NCBI GenBank assembly: GCA_963705835.1
Contig: CAVPLC010000044.1
Location: 15,024-79,023 of the forward strand
Direction: 5' to 3'
DNA length: 64,000 bases
Origin: Palsa-504 sp963705835
GTDB taxonomy: Bacteria; Actinomycetota; Actinomycetes; Streptosporangiales; Streptosporangiaceae
The notes beneath the pieces were generated by a model. It saw only the letters and a list, made by a program, of their open reading frames with translations. It was not told the DNA's origin and did not search any database. Made by a program: the position numbers and the translations under genes. This document shows, in pieces, positions 52,065-62,400 of this stretch (position 1 is its first letter; every line of letters starts with the position of its first letter).

Positions 52065-53745
52065 ATGGAACAACGACCCACGTCATCGCGCCCGTTCGCC
52101 GTCGGCGCCGAATGGTGGCGGCAGGCGGTGGTCTACCAGATCTACCCGCGCAGCTTCGCTGACTCCGACGGGGACGGCCTGGGCGACCTGCGGGGGATCC
52201 TGTCCCGGGTGCCGTACCTGGCCTCGCTGGGCATCAACGCGGTCTGGCTCAGCCCGTTCTACCCGTCCGCCCTCGTGGACGGCGGGTACGACGTGGATGA
52301 CTACCGCGACGTCAACCCGCAGCTGGGTACGCTGGCCGATTTCGACGAGCTGACGGCCGGGCTGCACGCGAACGGGATGAAGGTCATCGTCGACATCGTG
52401 CCGAACCACACCTCGAACCGGCACGCCTGGTTCCGTGAGGCCCTGGCCGCGCCGAAGGGGTCACCGGCCAGGGACCGGTACGTCTTCCGCGACGGGCTCG
52501 GCCCGGACGGGGCGCAACCCCCCTCGGACTGGCCCTCGCTGTTCGGCGGCCCGGCCTGGACCCGCGTACAGGACGGCCAGTGGTACCTGCACCTGTTCGC
52601 CGCCGAGCAGCCGGACCTCAACTGGGCAAACCGCGAGGTCCGGGACGATTTCCTCACCACTCTGCGGTTCTGGTCCGACCGCGGCGTCGACGGGTTCCGT
52701 GTCGACGTGGCGCACGGCCTGGCCAAGAACCTGGCCGAGCCGCTGGAGCCACTGCCCGCCACCCCGGATCCGGGCGGCTCGCCGCTCCCGCCGGGCACCC
52801 ATCCGTTCTGGGACCGGGACGAGGTCCACGGCATCTACGCCGAATGGCGGCAGGTCTTCGACCAGTACGACCCGCCGCGGATCGGCGTGGCGGAGGCGTG
52901 GGTGCACCCGTCCCGGCGGCCGCGGTACGCCAGCCCGTCCGGGCTGGGCCAGGCCTTCAACTTCGACCTGCTCGAGGCCAACTGGACATGCGGCGAGCTC
53001 CTGCGGGTCATCACCGACAACCTCGCCGACGCGCAGCGGCACGGCACGTCGACGACGTGGGTGCTGTCCAATCACGACGTGGTCCGGCACGCCACCCGGT
53101 ACGGGCTGCGCGGCCGGGGACCATGTCAGCAGCACCGAGACCGCCAAGGCGTGGCTGCACAGCGGCGGCGCCGCGCCCGGGCTGGATCGCCGTCTCGGTA
53201 TCCGGCGGGCCCGGGCGGCCACCCTGCTGATGCTGGCCCTGCCCGGGTCGGCCTACCTGTACCAGGGGGAGGAACTCGGCCTGCACGAGGTCGCGGACAT
53301 TCCCGCCGAGCTTCGCGAAGATCCCGCCTTCCGGCGGTCCGGCGGCGCGGAAACGGGCCGCGACGGGTGCCGGGTCCCGCTGCCCTGGACGGCCGGCGGC
53401 CCGTCGTTCGGGTTCAGCGCCGGCCCCGCGCACCTGCCGCAGCCGGCCTGGTTCGGCCCGCTCAGCGTCGAGGCGGCCGAACGCGACCCCGCGTCCACCC
53501 TGGCCCTGTACCGGCAGGCGCTGGGCTGGCGCCGCAAGCTGCAAGGGCCGGAGAGCCTGGAGTGGATGCCCGGCACCAACGGGCAGGTGCTGCACTTCGG
53601 CCGCCCCGGCGGCTGGCGTTCGGTCACCAACTTCGGGCCCGGGGCCGTTCCGCTGCCGCACGGAAACGTGGTCCTCGCCAGCTCCCCCCTGCATGAGGGC
53701 CTGCTGCCCGCAAATACCACCGCCTGGATCATCCCGGGCAGCTAA
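52065..53745 (+). CDS. GH13 alpha-glucosidase (frameshifted)
   Basis: A cytosolic GH13 enzyme of about 559 residues, cleaving imported alpha-glucosides. DIVPNHTS is region I, GFRVDVAHG holds the nucleophile Asp, GVAEAWV the acid/base Glu and LSNHDVVRH the third Asp. The frame breaks near 53118 (GLRGRG, then GDHVSSTETAKAWLH) and runs to ...NTTAWIIPGS. Both halves are well conserved. Operon position between permease and ATPase supports a maltose/trehalose/isomaltose-type substrate. Confidence 0.9.
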
Positions 53746-53754
53746 GGAGTCACG

Positions 53755-54909
<1,155 letters not shown>

Positions 54910-54971
54910 CGACTCCGGGCCGGCGGGACCCGGCCCGTTGACTCAGGCCCGTTGACTGGGGACCCGGCTTC

Positions 54972-55475
54972 TCATCGTTCGGGCGGCGGGGCCAGGTCGC
55001 GGCGGCCGGTGAGCACGAACCACACGATCACCCCGGCCACGTCGGCCGGGGCCGCGGGGGCGCCGGGGATCAGGGCCAGCACGGCCAGGGACAGCGCGGC
55101 GGCCGCGGCGGCGCGGATGAGCAGGCGCAGCGGGCGGCCGCGCCGGATCCGGGCCGGGACCTGGGTCAGGGCCGTCAGCGGCCACCCCGGCTGAGGCCCG
55201 GGGTCGGCCGGGATGACCGGCAGCGGCGAGGTGTCAGGCTCGTCGTCGTCGCCGGCGGCCCGCTCGGCGAGGTCGGCGTAGGCCTCCGAGCGGGACCAGG
55301 GGGTGCGGAGTTCGGCGTAGGCGGCCGACGCGGCGGTGTAGCGGGCCAGGTCGCCCCCGTCGGGCCGGTCCGGGTGGGTGGCGGCGGCGATCGCCCGCCA
55401 GGCCGCGCGGACCTGCTCGTCGGTCAGGTCGGGCCGGGCGGGCAGGCCGAGCGCGGCGAACGGGTTCGTGGTCAT
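54972..55475 (-). CDS. J-domain membrane protein
   Basis: A 167-residue protein. The N-terminal J domain (NPFAALGLPARPDLTDEQVR, then HPDRPDGGDLARY) has the HPD loop at 34-36. After a Pro-rich spacer, two hydrophobic segments follow near 115-150. It would recruit DnaK to the membrane. Its start overlaps the stop of the TraB/FtsK-like ATPase, so it belongs to that module. Confidence 0.82.
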   Translation of the reverse strand: MTTNPFAALGLPARPDLTDEQVRAAWRAIAAATHPDRPDGGDLARYTAASAAYAELRTPWSRSEAYADLAERAAGDDDEPDTSPLPVIPADPGPQPGWPLTALTQVPARIRRGRPLRLLIRAAAAAALSLAVLALIPGAPAAPADVAGVIVWFVLTGRRDLAPPPER

Positions 55476-57337
55476 CGCGGGGCCCCGAAGACGTCATCCA
55501 GGCTGGCCGGCGGCCAGCCCGGGGGCGCCGGGTCGGGGTCGGGTTCGCGGCGGGGCCCGGGCACCCGCACCACCGGGACGGCGGGCGGGGGCAGCAGGGT
55601 GAGCGGGGAGGGCTTGGGCCGGGCGATCTGGACGAAGGTGGCCGCGCCGCGGTGGATGTAGCAGGCCTGCCCGATATCGAGCCGGCGGATCAGCTCCGGG
55701 TCGGCGACCGGCGCCCGCTGGATGCGGGTGGTGCCCTCGTCGGGCCAGGTGTTCCCGACGAGCCGGTGCGCGGTGTCCAGGACGCGGCGGGCGCCGGCCA
55801 GCCGGCTGAGCGGCTCGGGGTGGGGGGTGTGCAGCACGAAGATGCCGCCGTCGGCGGTGGCCGCGATCCGGTACCGCTCGTCCTCGCTCGCGCCCAGGCC
55901 CTGCCAGGTCTGCGCGGAGACCTGGACCCCGATGCCCAGCGACCGGCCGCGCTCGTACAGGTTGGACAGCGGAACCCGGGACGAGACCGCGGAGTAGTCG
56001 TCGGCGGCCAGCAGCATCGCCCGCGGCTCGCCGTCCCTGGCGGTGGCGGCGTGCGCGGCAAGCTCGGTCAGCGCCATGGCCTGGGCCTCGGCGACCGACG
56101 GCTCACGGGTGCCCTCCAGGATGAAGTACCAGGCGTCGGCCTCGGCCAGCGTGCCCGGCCCGTCCAGCGCGGGCCCGAGGCGTTCCAGCAGGGTGGCGAA
56201 CCGCAGCTGGATGTCGGGCAGGTGCCGGGCCGCCGCCTGGACCCGCGCGGCCTCGGCCGGGTGGCGGCCGTCGGACCAGGCGCGGGCCAGCCACTTGGCG
56301 TCCAGCCGGTCCAGGAACGCGGTCGTGCTGGCCGGCGGGCCGCACGGGGCCAGCACCGCGAGGGTCAGCGCGGCCTGCAGGATGTCGGCGTAGTAGGCGG
56401 CCGCGCCGGTGCCGGACTCGATCATCTGGTACAGCAGCACGGCCAGGTCCTGCGGCGGCAGCTCCCACAGCGAAAGCCGCGCCTCGTCGGGCCAGATGGC
56501 GACGCGGCCGGCGCCCGCCCCGTAGAGCAGGCGGCGGGTGCGGCCGGCCTTGACCCGGGCGTCCCGGCCGCCCTTGCAGTCCAGCACGATCAGCAGCGGC
56601 CGGTTTCCCCGCCCGGCCCGGGCCTGCTCGAGGGCGGCGGTGAACCAGCCCGCCCACAGCCGGATCATCAGGTTCGTCTTCCCCGACCCGGTCGCGCCGA
56701 CCACCACCACGTGCCGGGCGCACGCGGCCGCGGGCAGGGTGAAGACGGGGTGCCAGCGGTGGCCGATCGCGCGGATGGTGCCGCCCACCGGGATCTTCCG
56801 GCCCCGGGCCAGCAGCGGCACCGCGCCGGGCGCGGCGGTCACCCCCCTGGCCGTGCGGACCTGGCGCTTCCACTGGCGGGCGTCGAAGGTGATCGGGGCC
56901 GAGGCCATCCAGCCGCCGATCCCGGCGGTGACGGCGTAGATCCGCCACGCCCAGACCAGGCCGGCCAGCGCCAGCCCGGCCGGGACCGCGAGCGGCGCCA
57001 GCAGCAGGAAGACCCGGGCCAGACCGGCCGGGGCCAGCTGGTCCCAGCCCCGGACCCAGCTCCGGCCCGGCGCCGGGGCCACCAGCCAGCCAGGCGTGCT
57101 GGCCTGCAGGCCGACCAGCCAGACCGCGGTGACCGTCAGCGCCCACCCGGCCGCCCGGTAGAGCCGGGCCGGCGGCCAGCCGCGCAGCCACGCCGCCGCG
57201 TACCCGCACGCCACCACGACCGAGACCGGCCACGCGGCGAGCGCGGCCGCGGCCGCCAGCAGCCACCCAAGGGTCCTGACCGCCCTGCGGAGCAGCCACA
57301 GGCACACGGTCAGCTTCAGCCACGACCAGACGGTCAT
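55472..57337 (-). CDS. TraB/FtsK-like membrane ATPase
   Basis: A 621-residue protein. Four hydrophobic segments occupy the first ~140 residues; the motor domain has Walker A GATGSGKT at 214-221, Walker B LLIVLDCKGGRD and a VQVSAQTWQGLG sensor segment. It resembles actinobacterial DNA translocases of mobile elements (TraM/TraB, TcpA or FtsK type) more than the chromosomal FtsK, since it lacks the long linker and gamma domain. ATG overlaps the replication-relaxation gene stop. Confidence 0.85.
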   Translation of the reverse strand: MTVWSWLKLTVCLWLLRRAVRTLGWLLAAAAALAAWPVSVVVACGYAAAWLRGWPPARLYRAAGWALTVTAVWLVGLQASTPGWLVAPAPGRSWVRGWDQLAPAGLARVFLLLAPLAVPAGLALAGLVWAWRIYAVTAGIGGWMASAPITFDARQWKRQVRTARGVTAAPGAVPLLARGRKIPVGGTIRAIGHRWHPVFTLPAAACARHVVVVGATGSGKTNLMIRLWAGWFTAALEQARAGRGNRPLLIVLDCKGGRDARVKAGRTRRLLYGAGAGRVAIWPDEARLSLWELPPQDLAVLLYQMIESGTGAAAYYADILQAALTLAVLAPCGPPASTTAFLDRLDAKWLARAWSDGRHPAEAARVQAAARHLPDIQLRFATLLERLGPALDGPGTLAEADAWYFILEGTREPSVAEAQAMALTELAAHAATARDGEPRAMLLAADDYSAVSSRVPLSNLYERGRSLGIGVQVSAQTWQGLGASEDERYRIAATADGGIFVLHTPHPEPLSRLAGARRVLDTAHRLVGNTWPDEGTTRIQRAPVADPELIRRLDIGQACYIHRGAATFVQIARPKPSPLTLLPPPAVPVVRVPGPRREPDPDPAPPGWPPASLDDVFGAPR

Positions 57338-58070
57338 CGCGGCGGCTCCGGGATGAACGCGGACCCGGGCAGGTCCCTGATCACGATCCGGGACCGCTCG
57401 CCCGGCCGCAGCGAGGCGGCGGCGCGGGTGACCACGGCCCGGGCCGCCGGAGCGGTCAGGTAGATCACCTGGGCGTACCGCATCGGGGTCAGCAGCCCGG
57501 CCATGATCCGGGCCGTGCGTTCGGCCGCCTTGGGCGTGAGCTCGACCTCGATGGCCCACACCTGCCCGGCGTAGGGACTGCGACGGCAGGCTGGGCCAGT
57601 GGATCTCCGCGTCCGGCACGTGCCCGCCGCGTCCGGCCGCGGGATGGGCGGCGCGCAGCCGGCGCTCGCAGTGCCACCACGGGGTACCGTCCGCCCAGGC
57701 CGGGCTGGCCTGGATCCACAACCGCGCGGCCAGCACCGCGCGGATATGCGCCAGCCGGCCGAGCGCGGGCCGGACCGAGGGGAACCCCAGCCCGGTCGCG
57801 GTCATCCCGTCCCGGGTCAGCCAGCACCACCCCGGCCCCGGCCCCAGCCGCCCGGTGGCCGCGTACCCCGCCCGCCGCCACCGCGCCGCGATCGCGGGGA
57901 ACCGGTCCGGGTCGACCTGTAGCGCGGCCGCGAGCAGGTCGGCCGGCGCGCCATAGTGCTCCCCGGTCAGCATGAGCCCGTCGATGTCGCGCTGGGACAG
58001 CCGGACCGTCCCCGCGTCCGCGCGCGCGAGTCGGCCGAGCGGTGATGGTGTCGTGGGCCTGTGCCGTCAT
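57334..58070 (-). CDS. Replication-relaxation family protein (frameshifted)
   Basis: A winged-helix protein of about 245 residues like the replication-relaxation proteins of conjugative and plasmid-like elements. RLSQRDIDGLMLTGEHYGAP and GWCWLTRDGMTATG form the winged helix; the C-terminal part contains QVWAIEVELTPKAAERTARI, a nuclease-like EVELT core. The frame breaks near 58040 and 57570. It starts MTAQAHDTITA and ends over the ATPase start. It probably initiates or helps DNA processing of the element. Confidence 0.7.
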
Positions 58071-58278
58071 GACGATCCCTAGCCTTCCCGCGGTAACCCG
58101 CTCCCGCCGATGCCCCGCGTGCTCACATATGCACGGGATGTGACGATTGTTCTACGCCAGTCGACGCCGGCAAGCCCCGCGCGGGATCCGTAAGCGCACC
58201 GTCATGAATACGTTCCGTAACGATCGGGGCCCGTCACCCAAGGCCTGGCCGCGACCCCTTCTCTATATCGCCTTGCGG

Positions 58279-58312
58279 TATAGCGGATCACGCTATAGTG
58301 TGAGCCGCTATA
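58279..58312 (+). promoter_or_regulatory. Two overlapping PadR-type operators
   Basis: TATAGCG-5 bp-CGCTATA (58279-58297) and TATAGTG-5 bp-CGCTATA (58294-58312) share the TATA half in the middle. They lie 25 bp before the PadR start, with the ribosome site GAGGAGGAG after them. Autoregulation by the encoded PadR protein is the simplest reading. Confidence 0.75.
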
Positions 58313-58336
58313 AGGGGACCAGAGGAGGAGACCGAC

Positions 58337-58663
58337 GTGGGAGACAGGCTGGATCGCTGGGCCGATCCGCCGCTGCTGGTGCTGGCCAGCCTGGCCGACG
58401 AGCCGAAGCACGGCTACGCCATCACGCAGGACGTGGCCGAGACGATGGGGGTCAGGCTCAGCGCGGGCACGCTGTACGCGGTGATCTCGCGCCTGGAGTC
58501 CCGCGGGCTGATCGAGCCGCTGGAGTCCGAGGACCGCCGCCGGCCGTACCGCATCACCGCGGCCGGGGCGAAGGAACTGGCCCGGCAGTCCGAACGGATG
58601 ACCCGGGTGGCCTCGCTGGCCACCCAGCGGCTGCAGGCTCACCTGGGCTGGGCGGCATCATGA
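58337..58663 (+). CDS. PadR family transcriptional regulator
   Basis: A 108-residue winged-helix regulator (PadR-s1, short type). LASLADEPKHGYAITQDVAE and VRLSAGTLYAVISRLESRGL are the DNA-binding part, DRRRPYRITAAGAKELARQ the wing and dimer helix. GTG start with GAGGAGGAG upstream. It overlaps the next membrane protein gene as ATGA, the standard PadR plus membrane target pair. Confidence 0.93.
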   Translation: MGDRLDRWADPPLLVLASLADEPKHGYAITQDVAETMGVRLSAGTLYAVISRLESRGLIEPLESEDRRRPYRITAAGAKELARQSERMTRVASLATQRLQAHLGWAAS

Positions 58664-59535
58664 GGGACCCCGGCACCCCGCCCGGCGCGACGTTCGCCGC
58701 CCGCGCGGCCCTGGGCCTGTACCCCCCGTCCTGGCGCGCCAGGTACGGCGACGAGGTCCACGCGCTGCTCGACGAGTCCGGCGGCGGCCTGCGCGCCATC
58801 GCCAGCGTTGCCTGGCGTGCGCTGCCCGCCTGGATCTGGCCGCCCCGGCACCTGCACGACGGGCCCGCCCGGATGCGCGCCAGCCTGTCCACCGGGCTGA
58901 TGGCCTGGTCGTTCCTGATCGGTCTCGGGCTGGTCTTCGCCCAGCTCACCCAGTTCCAGGGGTACAAGCCGAACGGCTACCCGTTCATCGCCTGGTCGTA
59001 TCTGGTCTTCGACGCCGCTCTCGCTATCAGCGTGCTGGCCGCCGGGCTCGGCGGCCTGCCGCTGTGGCTGCTGATGTTCCGCCGGGCCCATCGCGAGCGG
59101 CGCCGCCGCGACACGGTGTACCTGCTGCTGCCGCTGATCGTCCCGGCCGCCTACCTGGCCGGGCTGAGGGTGACGATCAGCCTGGTCGGCGGTGCTCAGG
59201 GCGTCAGCCAGGGATGGTTCCTGATCGTCATCGGTGCCGGCTTCGCCGCCGCGGGCCTCGCCGCGTCCGGCCCCGGCCTGGCCCTGCGCCGCCTCCAGCC
59301 CCGCGGCCCCGCGCTGCGGCTGGCCGCCATCGCGGCCGGCGCCGCGGCGGCGGCCATCGTGGTCGCCGTCCTGGCCATCATCGTCGCGGTCACCGGGCTG
59401 AGCATGCGGGCCCGGGGCTTCGCCGGCTACCACCACGCCGCCGTCCCGGGCGTCTACCTGACCCTGGTCGTGGCGGCCGCCGCCGTCACCGCGGTCAGCG
59501 CCGCCCGCGGCGCCCGCGCCGCCCTGCATGCCTGA
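58660..59535 (+). CDS. Membrane protein regulated with PadR
   Basis: A 291-residue protein. The cytosolic start (ARAALGLYPPSWRARYGDEV) is the conserved N-terminus of PadR-linked actinobacterial membrane proteins; then about seven hydrophobic segments. The domain is probably a stress or permease-like protein of unknown function. It overlaps both the PadR and the phosphotransferase genes, so all three are co-translated. Confidence 0.8.
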   Translation: MRDPGTPPGATFAARAALGLYPPSWRARYGDEVHALLDESGGGLRAIASVAWRALPAWIWPPRHLHDGPARMRASLSTGLMAWSFLIGLGLVFAQLTQFQGYKPNGYPFIAWSYLVFDAALAISVLAAGLGGLPLWLLMFRRAHRERRRRDTVYLLLPLIVPAAYLAGLRVTISLVGGAQGVSQGWFLIVIGAGFAAAGLAASGPGLALRRLQPRGPALRLAAIAAGAAAAAIVVAVLAIIVAVTGLSMRARGFAGYHHAAVPGVYLTLVVAAAAVTAVSAARGARAALHA

Positions 59536-60382
59536 GAGCGTCCCCGGAGCCGCGGCCCGCGCCGCGGTCAGGGTCGCCGCCAGCCTCGGCGTCGCCTGCA
59601 CCGAGCCCGTGGTGCTGGCCGACGGCGCCAACGTGATCGTGCACCTGAGCCCGTCGCCGGTGGTGGCCAAGGTGGCCGCGAGCACCCCCGCCGTCCGCCC
59701 GGACGTCGCCGCGTGGCTGCAGCGCGAACTCGCCGTCGCCTCGTTCCTGGCCCGCGGCGGCGCGCCGGTGGCCGAGCCCAGCCCCGAGGTGCCCGCCACC
59801 CCCCACCACGGCGATGGCCACGTGATGTCTTTCTGGCGCTACCTGCCGCCCCGCGACGCCGGCCGCCCCAGCGAGGAGACCATCGGGTCGATGCTGCGCG
59901 ACCTGCACGCCGCCCTCCGGGACTATCCGGGCTCGGCCCCCGTGCTGGCCCCGCTGCAGGACATCCCCGCCTTCCTCGCCCGGCCGCAGTCCCGGATCGA
60001 CGCGGACCAGCGGGCGGCGCTGGCCGCCGCGTACGACCGCCTGACCGCCGAGCTTGACCCGGCCGCACCGCAGCAGCCCCTGCACGGCGACGCCGGGGCG
60101 GGTAACCTATCCGCCACAAAAGAAAGCGGCTGGGTGTGGCACGACTTCGAGGACACCTGCGCCGGCCCGGTGGCCTGGGACCTGGCCGCGACCACGGCCA
60201 GCCCACGGCTGGACGCGTCCCGGATCCTGGCCGCCTACGGGACCGCCGTCGACCCCGCCCAGCTCGCGACGTGCCAGCAGCTGCGGCGGCTGAACCTGAC
60301 CGTCTGGTACGCCCTGTACGCCGAACGTCTCCCCGAGCTCCGCCCCCGCTCCGCCGAGCTGCTCGCCGCCTGGCCGCCCTAA
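59528..60382 (+). CDS. Aminoglycoside phosphotransferase family protein
   Basis: A 284-residue APH-fold protein. QPLHGDAGAGNLSATKESG is the Brenner motif with catalytic HGD, and WHDFEDTCAGPVAWDLAATT the DFE metal motif. It starts inside the membrane protein gene (8-bp overlap). Its stop codon falls at the edge of a 27-bp inverted repeat. Confidence 0.9.
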   Translation: MPESVPGAAARAAVRVAASLGVACTEPVVLADGANVIVHLSPSPVVAKVAASTPAVRPDVAAWLQRELAVASFLARGGAPVAEPSPEVPATPHHGDGHVMSFWRYLPPRDAGRPSEETIGSMLRDLHAALRDYPGSAPVLAPLQDIPAFLARPQSRIDADQRAALAAAYDRLTAELDPAAPQQPLHGDAGAGNLSATKESGWVWHDFEDTCAGPVAWDLAATTASPRLDASRILAAYGTAVDPAQLATCQQLRRLNLTVWYALYAERLPELRPRSAELLAAWPP

Positions 60383-60407
60383 CGATCTTCAATGGCGGGG
60401 GTAATCA
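60381..60407 (+). repeat. Left 27-bp inverted repeat
   Basis: AACGATCTTCAAT, then GGCGGGGGTAATCA. It matches the reverse complement of 61449-61475 at 24 of 27 positions. Confidence 0.75.
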
Positions 60408-60598
60408 GGTGGGCGCCAAGTTCGCCGAATGCTGGCGTGTGCGCGCCGAGCGCAGCCCCAGCCTGACCCTCGTGGGCGCTGAACCGGATCCGGACCGGGC
60501 GCGTAGTGGGGGATAGGGGAGAACACCCATCCGGGCTGGGCTTGGACGCGGTGCAGAGGCCGCGGGCACCCCGGAGGATGTCTCAAGGGAGCCTCACC

Positions 60599-61138
60599 AT
60601 GAGGAATCAGATCGCCATCGCTATTGGCGCGGCCGGAATTGGCCTGGTCGTGGCCGCCTGTAGCAGCGGCTCCAGCACGGCCAGTTCCAGTCCGGCCTCC
60701 TCCAGCGCGGCTGCGGCGCCGTCCGCTACGCAGGCTAGCAGCCCGGCGGCCACCGGCCGGGCGAGCGGCACCGTGACGGTGTCGCTGGCCACAGTCCCCG
60801 GGATACCGGGCAAGGCCCTGGTGGGCAGCAACGGGCGCACGCTGTACCTGTTCCAGGCCGACAAGAGCGACACGTCCGCGTGTACGGGAGCCTGCGCCGC
60901 GGCGTGGCCGCCGTACACCGCGACCGGCACGCCCCAGGCGGGCAGCGGCGTCAACCAGGCCCTGCTGGGCATGATCACCCGGCCCGACGGGACCATGCAG
61001 CTCACCTACAACGACCATCCGCTGTACTACTTCACGGCCGACACCGCGAGCGGGACCGCCCACGGGCAAGCGGTCAAGGCGTTCGGCGCCGAGTGGTACG
61101 TGGTCAACGCCAGCGGCAGCAAGATCGACACCAGCTGA
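60599..61138 (+). CDS. Secreted lipoprotein with Y-X4-D repeats (COG4315)
   Basis: A 179-residue lipoprotein. The signal ends in VVAACSSGS with the lipobox Cys, then a Ser/Ala-rich linker, then two copies of the PF03640-type repeat: GRTLYLFQADKSDTSACTGA and HPLYYFTADTASGTAHGQAV, with CTGACAAAWPP between. Function is unknown; such proteins are extracytoplasmic. AAGGGAG ribosome site. It is the only intact gene inside the inverted-repeat-bounded segment. Confidence 0.88.
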   Translation: MRNQIAIAIGAAGIGLVVAACSSGSSTASSSPASSSAAAAPSATQASSPAATGRASGTVTVSLATVPGIPGKALVGSNGRTLYLFQADKSDTSACTGACAAAWPPYTATGTPQAGSGVNQALLGMITRPDGTMQLTYNDHPLYYFTADTASGTAHGQAVKAFGAEWYVVNASGSKIDTS

Positions 61139-61160
61139 CCAGATACCGCACGCGGGTGGA

Positions 61161-61340
61161 CCGGGCCACCTGGTCAGGCATGCACCGGACTGTCTTCGTG
61201 ACCGGGAACAGCAATTGCTCGGCGACAAAGCCGCTCGCCAACAGGAGTGGGCAGCCCTCCCGTCCTTGGGTGATGAGGTCGAGCGACTCCGTGATCTTCT
61301 CCGTCGACACGGCATCGACCCGCAGGACGGCGCGGCATAG
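61161..61340 (+). pseudogene. Coiled-coil-like gene fragment
   Basis: In the 367-bp region after the lipoprotein, one plus frame ends ...DREQQLLGDKAARQQEW then ALPSLGDEVERLRDLLRRHG with a stop at 61338-61340. The composition is protein-like (amphipathic, helical), unlike the other frames. It has no clear start codon. I cannot assign a family; it may be the C-terminus of a lost gene. Confidence 0.35.
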
Positions 61341-61448
61341 AGGCAAAAGCAACGGTGCCAGGCCGCCCCTGCCACAGACACGCCACCGCGTCCCGTCATG
61401 CCAAGGCCTGATCACCGAGCGCTGCTCCGGGTGCCTGCAGGCTCGACT

Positions 61449-61475
61449 TGAGTAACCCCGCTATTGAAGATCGTT
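61449..61475 (-). repeat. Right 27-bp inverted repeat
   Basis: The reverse complement of this stretch matches 60381-60407 at 24 of 27 positions. TTTATTCCGAACGGGC starts at its outer edge (61474) and resembles the dispersed repeat at 11901 and 40475. Confidence 0.75.
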
Positions 61476-61505
61476 TATTCCGAACGGGCCAGCCTGCGTG
61501 CCCGG

Positions 61506-62183
61506 TTAAATGTCCGGACGTATCCCGGAGACGACGCCGGCCTCGGCCACCACCGGCTGGAAGCGAACCGCGCGGAATTTCGCGTCCCGCAGCGCCGATT
61601 GCCAGAACTCCGGCGAAGCCGGATGCTCCTGGCCCACGCGCAGGCCGTAGCGGGTCAGGTTCTTCGCGATCCGCCACCAGCCGCCGGGTCCCTTGGCGGC
61701 CAGGGCGGTCACCTTCTGCCGCAGGATGGCGCGGTCGCGCGTGCTGGCGCCGCGGCCGAACATCATGTCGGCGACGACCAGCCTGCCGCCGGGCCGCAGC
61801 CACCGGGCGGCCCGGGCCACCAGGGCCCGCTTGTCCGGGTCGAGCAGGTGGTGCAGCGCGTAGCTGGACACGATCAGGTCGACGCTGGCCGCGGGTAGGT
61901 CGAATTCCCGCAGGTCACTGACCTGTGTGGATACGTTCCGGAGTCCGTCGTGAGCGGCCCGTTCGTCTAGTGAGGCGGCCATGGCGGTCGAGATGTCGAC
62001 CGCCAGGACCGAGGACACCAGCGGGGCCAGGGCGGTGGCGACGAAGCCGGTTCCCGCGCCCAGGTCTACGCAGGTATCGGTCGGCTTCGGCGCGGCCAGC
62101 TGGATCAGGCGGCCGAGCACCTGCTCGAACGCCGCCGCCGAAGTGACATGGGAATGCCAATGGTCAACACGCCGATCCCACTT
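61506..62183 (-). CDS. Class I SAM methyltransferase, N-terminus cut
   Basis: A methyltransferase of at least 225 residues. CVDLGAGTGFVATALAPLVS is motif I, LAVDISTAM motif II, VDLIVSSYALHHLLDPDKRA and WLRPGGRLVVADMMFGRG the later motifs; the C-terminus is complete. Homology continues upstream of the first in-frame GTG (62120) as KWDRRVDHWHSHVTSAAAFE, but stops at 62183 where unrelated DNA begins. Its own start codon has therefore been lost at the junction. Confidence 0.8.
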   Translation of the reverse strand, partial: KWDRRVDHWHSHVTSAAAFEQVLGRLIQLAAPKPTDTCVDLGAGTGFVATALAPLVSSVLAVDISTAMAASLDERAAHDGLRNVSTQVSDLREFDLPAASVDLIVSSYALHHLLDPDKRALVARAARWLRPGGRLVVADMMFGRGASTRDRAILRQKVTALAAKGPGGWWRIAKNLTRYGLRVGQEHPASPEFWQSALRDAKFRAVRFQPVVAEAGVVSGIRPDI

Positions 62184-62400
62184 TCCGTCTTCGGCGAAAT
62201 TTCGGTAGAAGCGTGGTGCTTTCTCTAATCAGATCATTGATTTCACCGGCGAATCCGACCCCACTGAACCCGCCCCCGATGATAACGAACGACAAATAAA
62301 ACTTACGCCGCTCAGGACTGCTGGACGCTTCCGCCTTCTCCAGCTGTTGAATGATATGGAGGCGCAGGCGCACCGCATCGCTCATCGTCTTGAAGGGAAC
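62184..62400 (-). pseudogene. Type II NADH dehydrogenase fragment
   Basis: PFKTMSDAVRLRLHIIQQLE, then FVIIGGGFSGVGFAGEINDL match the central NAD-binding segment of NDH-2 (usual GGGFSGVETAGEI). After a one-base shift RFYRNFAED follows, then the frame runs into the methyltransferase. Both the start and the FAD-binding domain are missing. GC content is clearly below that of the DNA to the left. Confidence 0.65.

Noticed and set aside
61104..61415. A 103-residue minus-strand frame after the lipoprotein
   Set aside because: It overlaps the end of the lipoprotein gene, has odd Cys/Arg/Trp content and no ribosome site. The plus-strand fragment ending at 61340 looks more protein-like.
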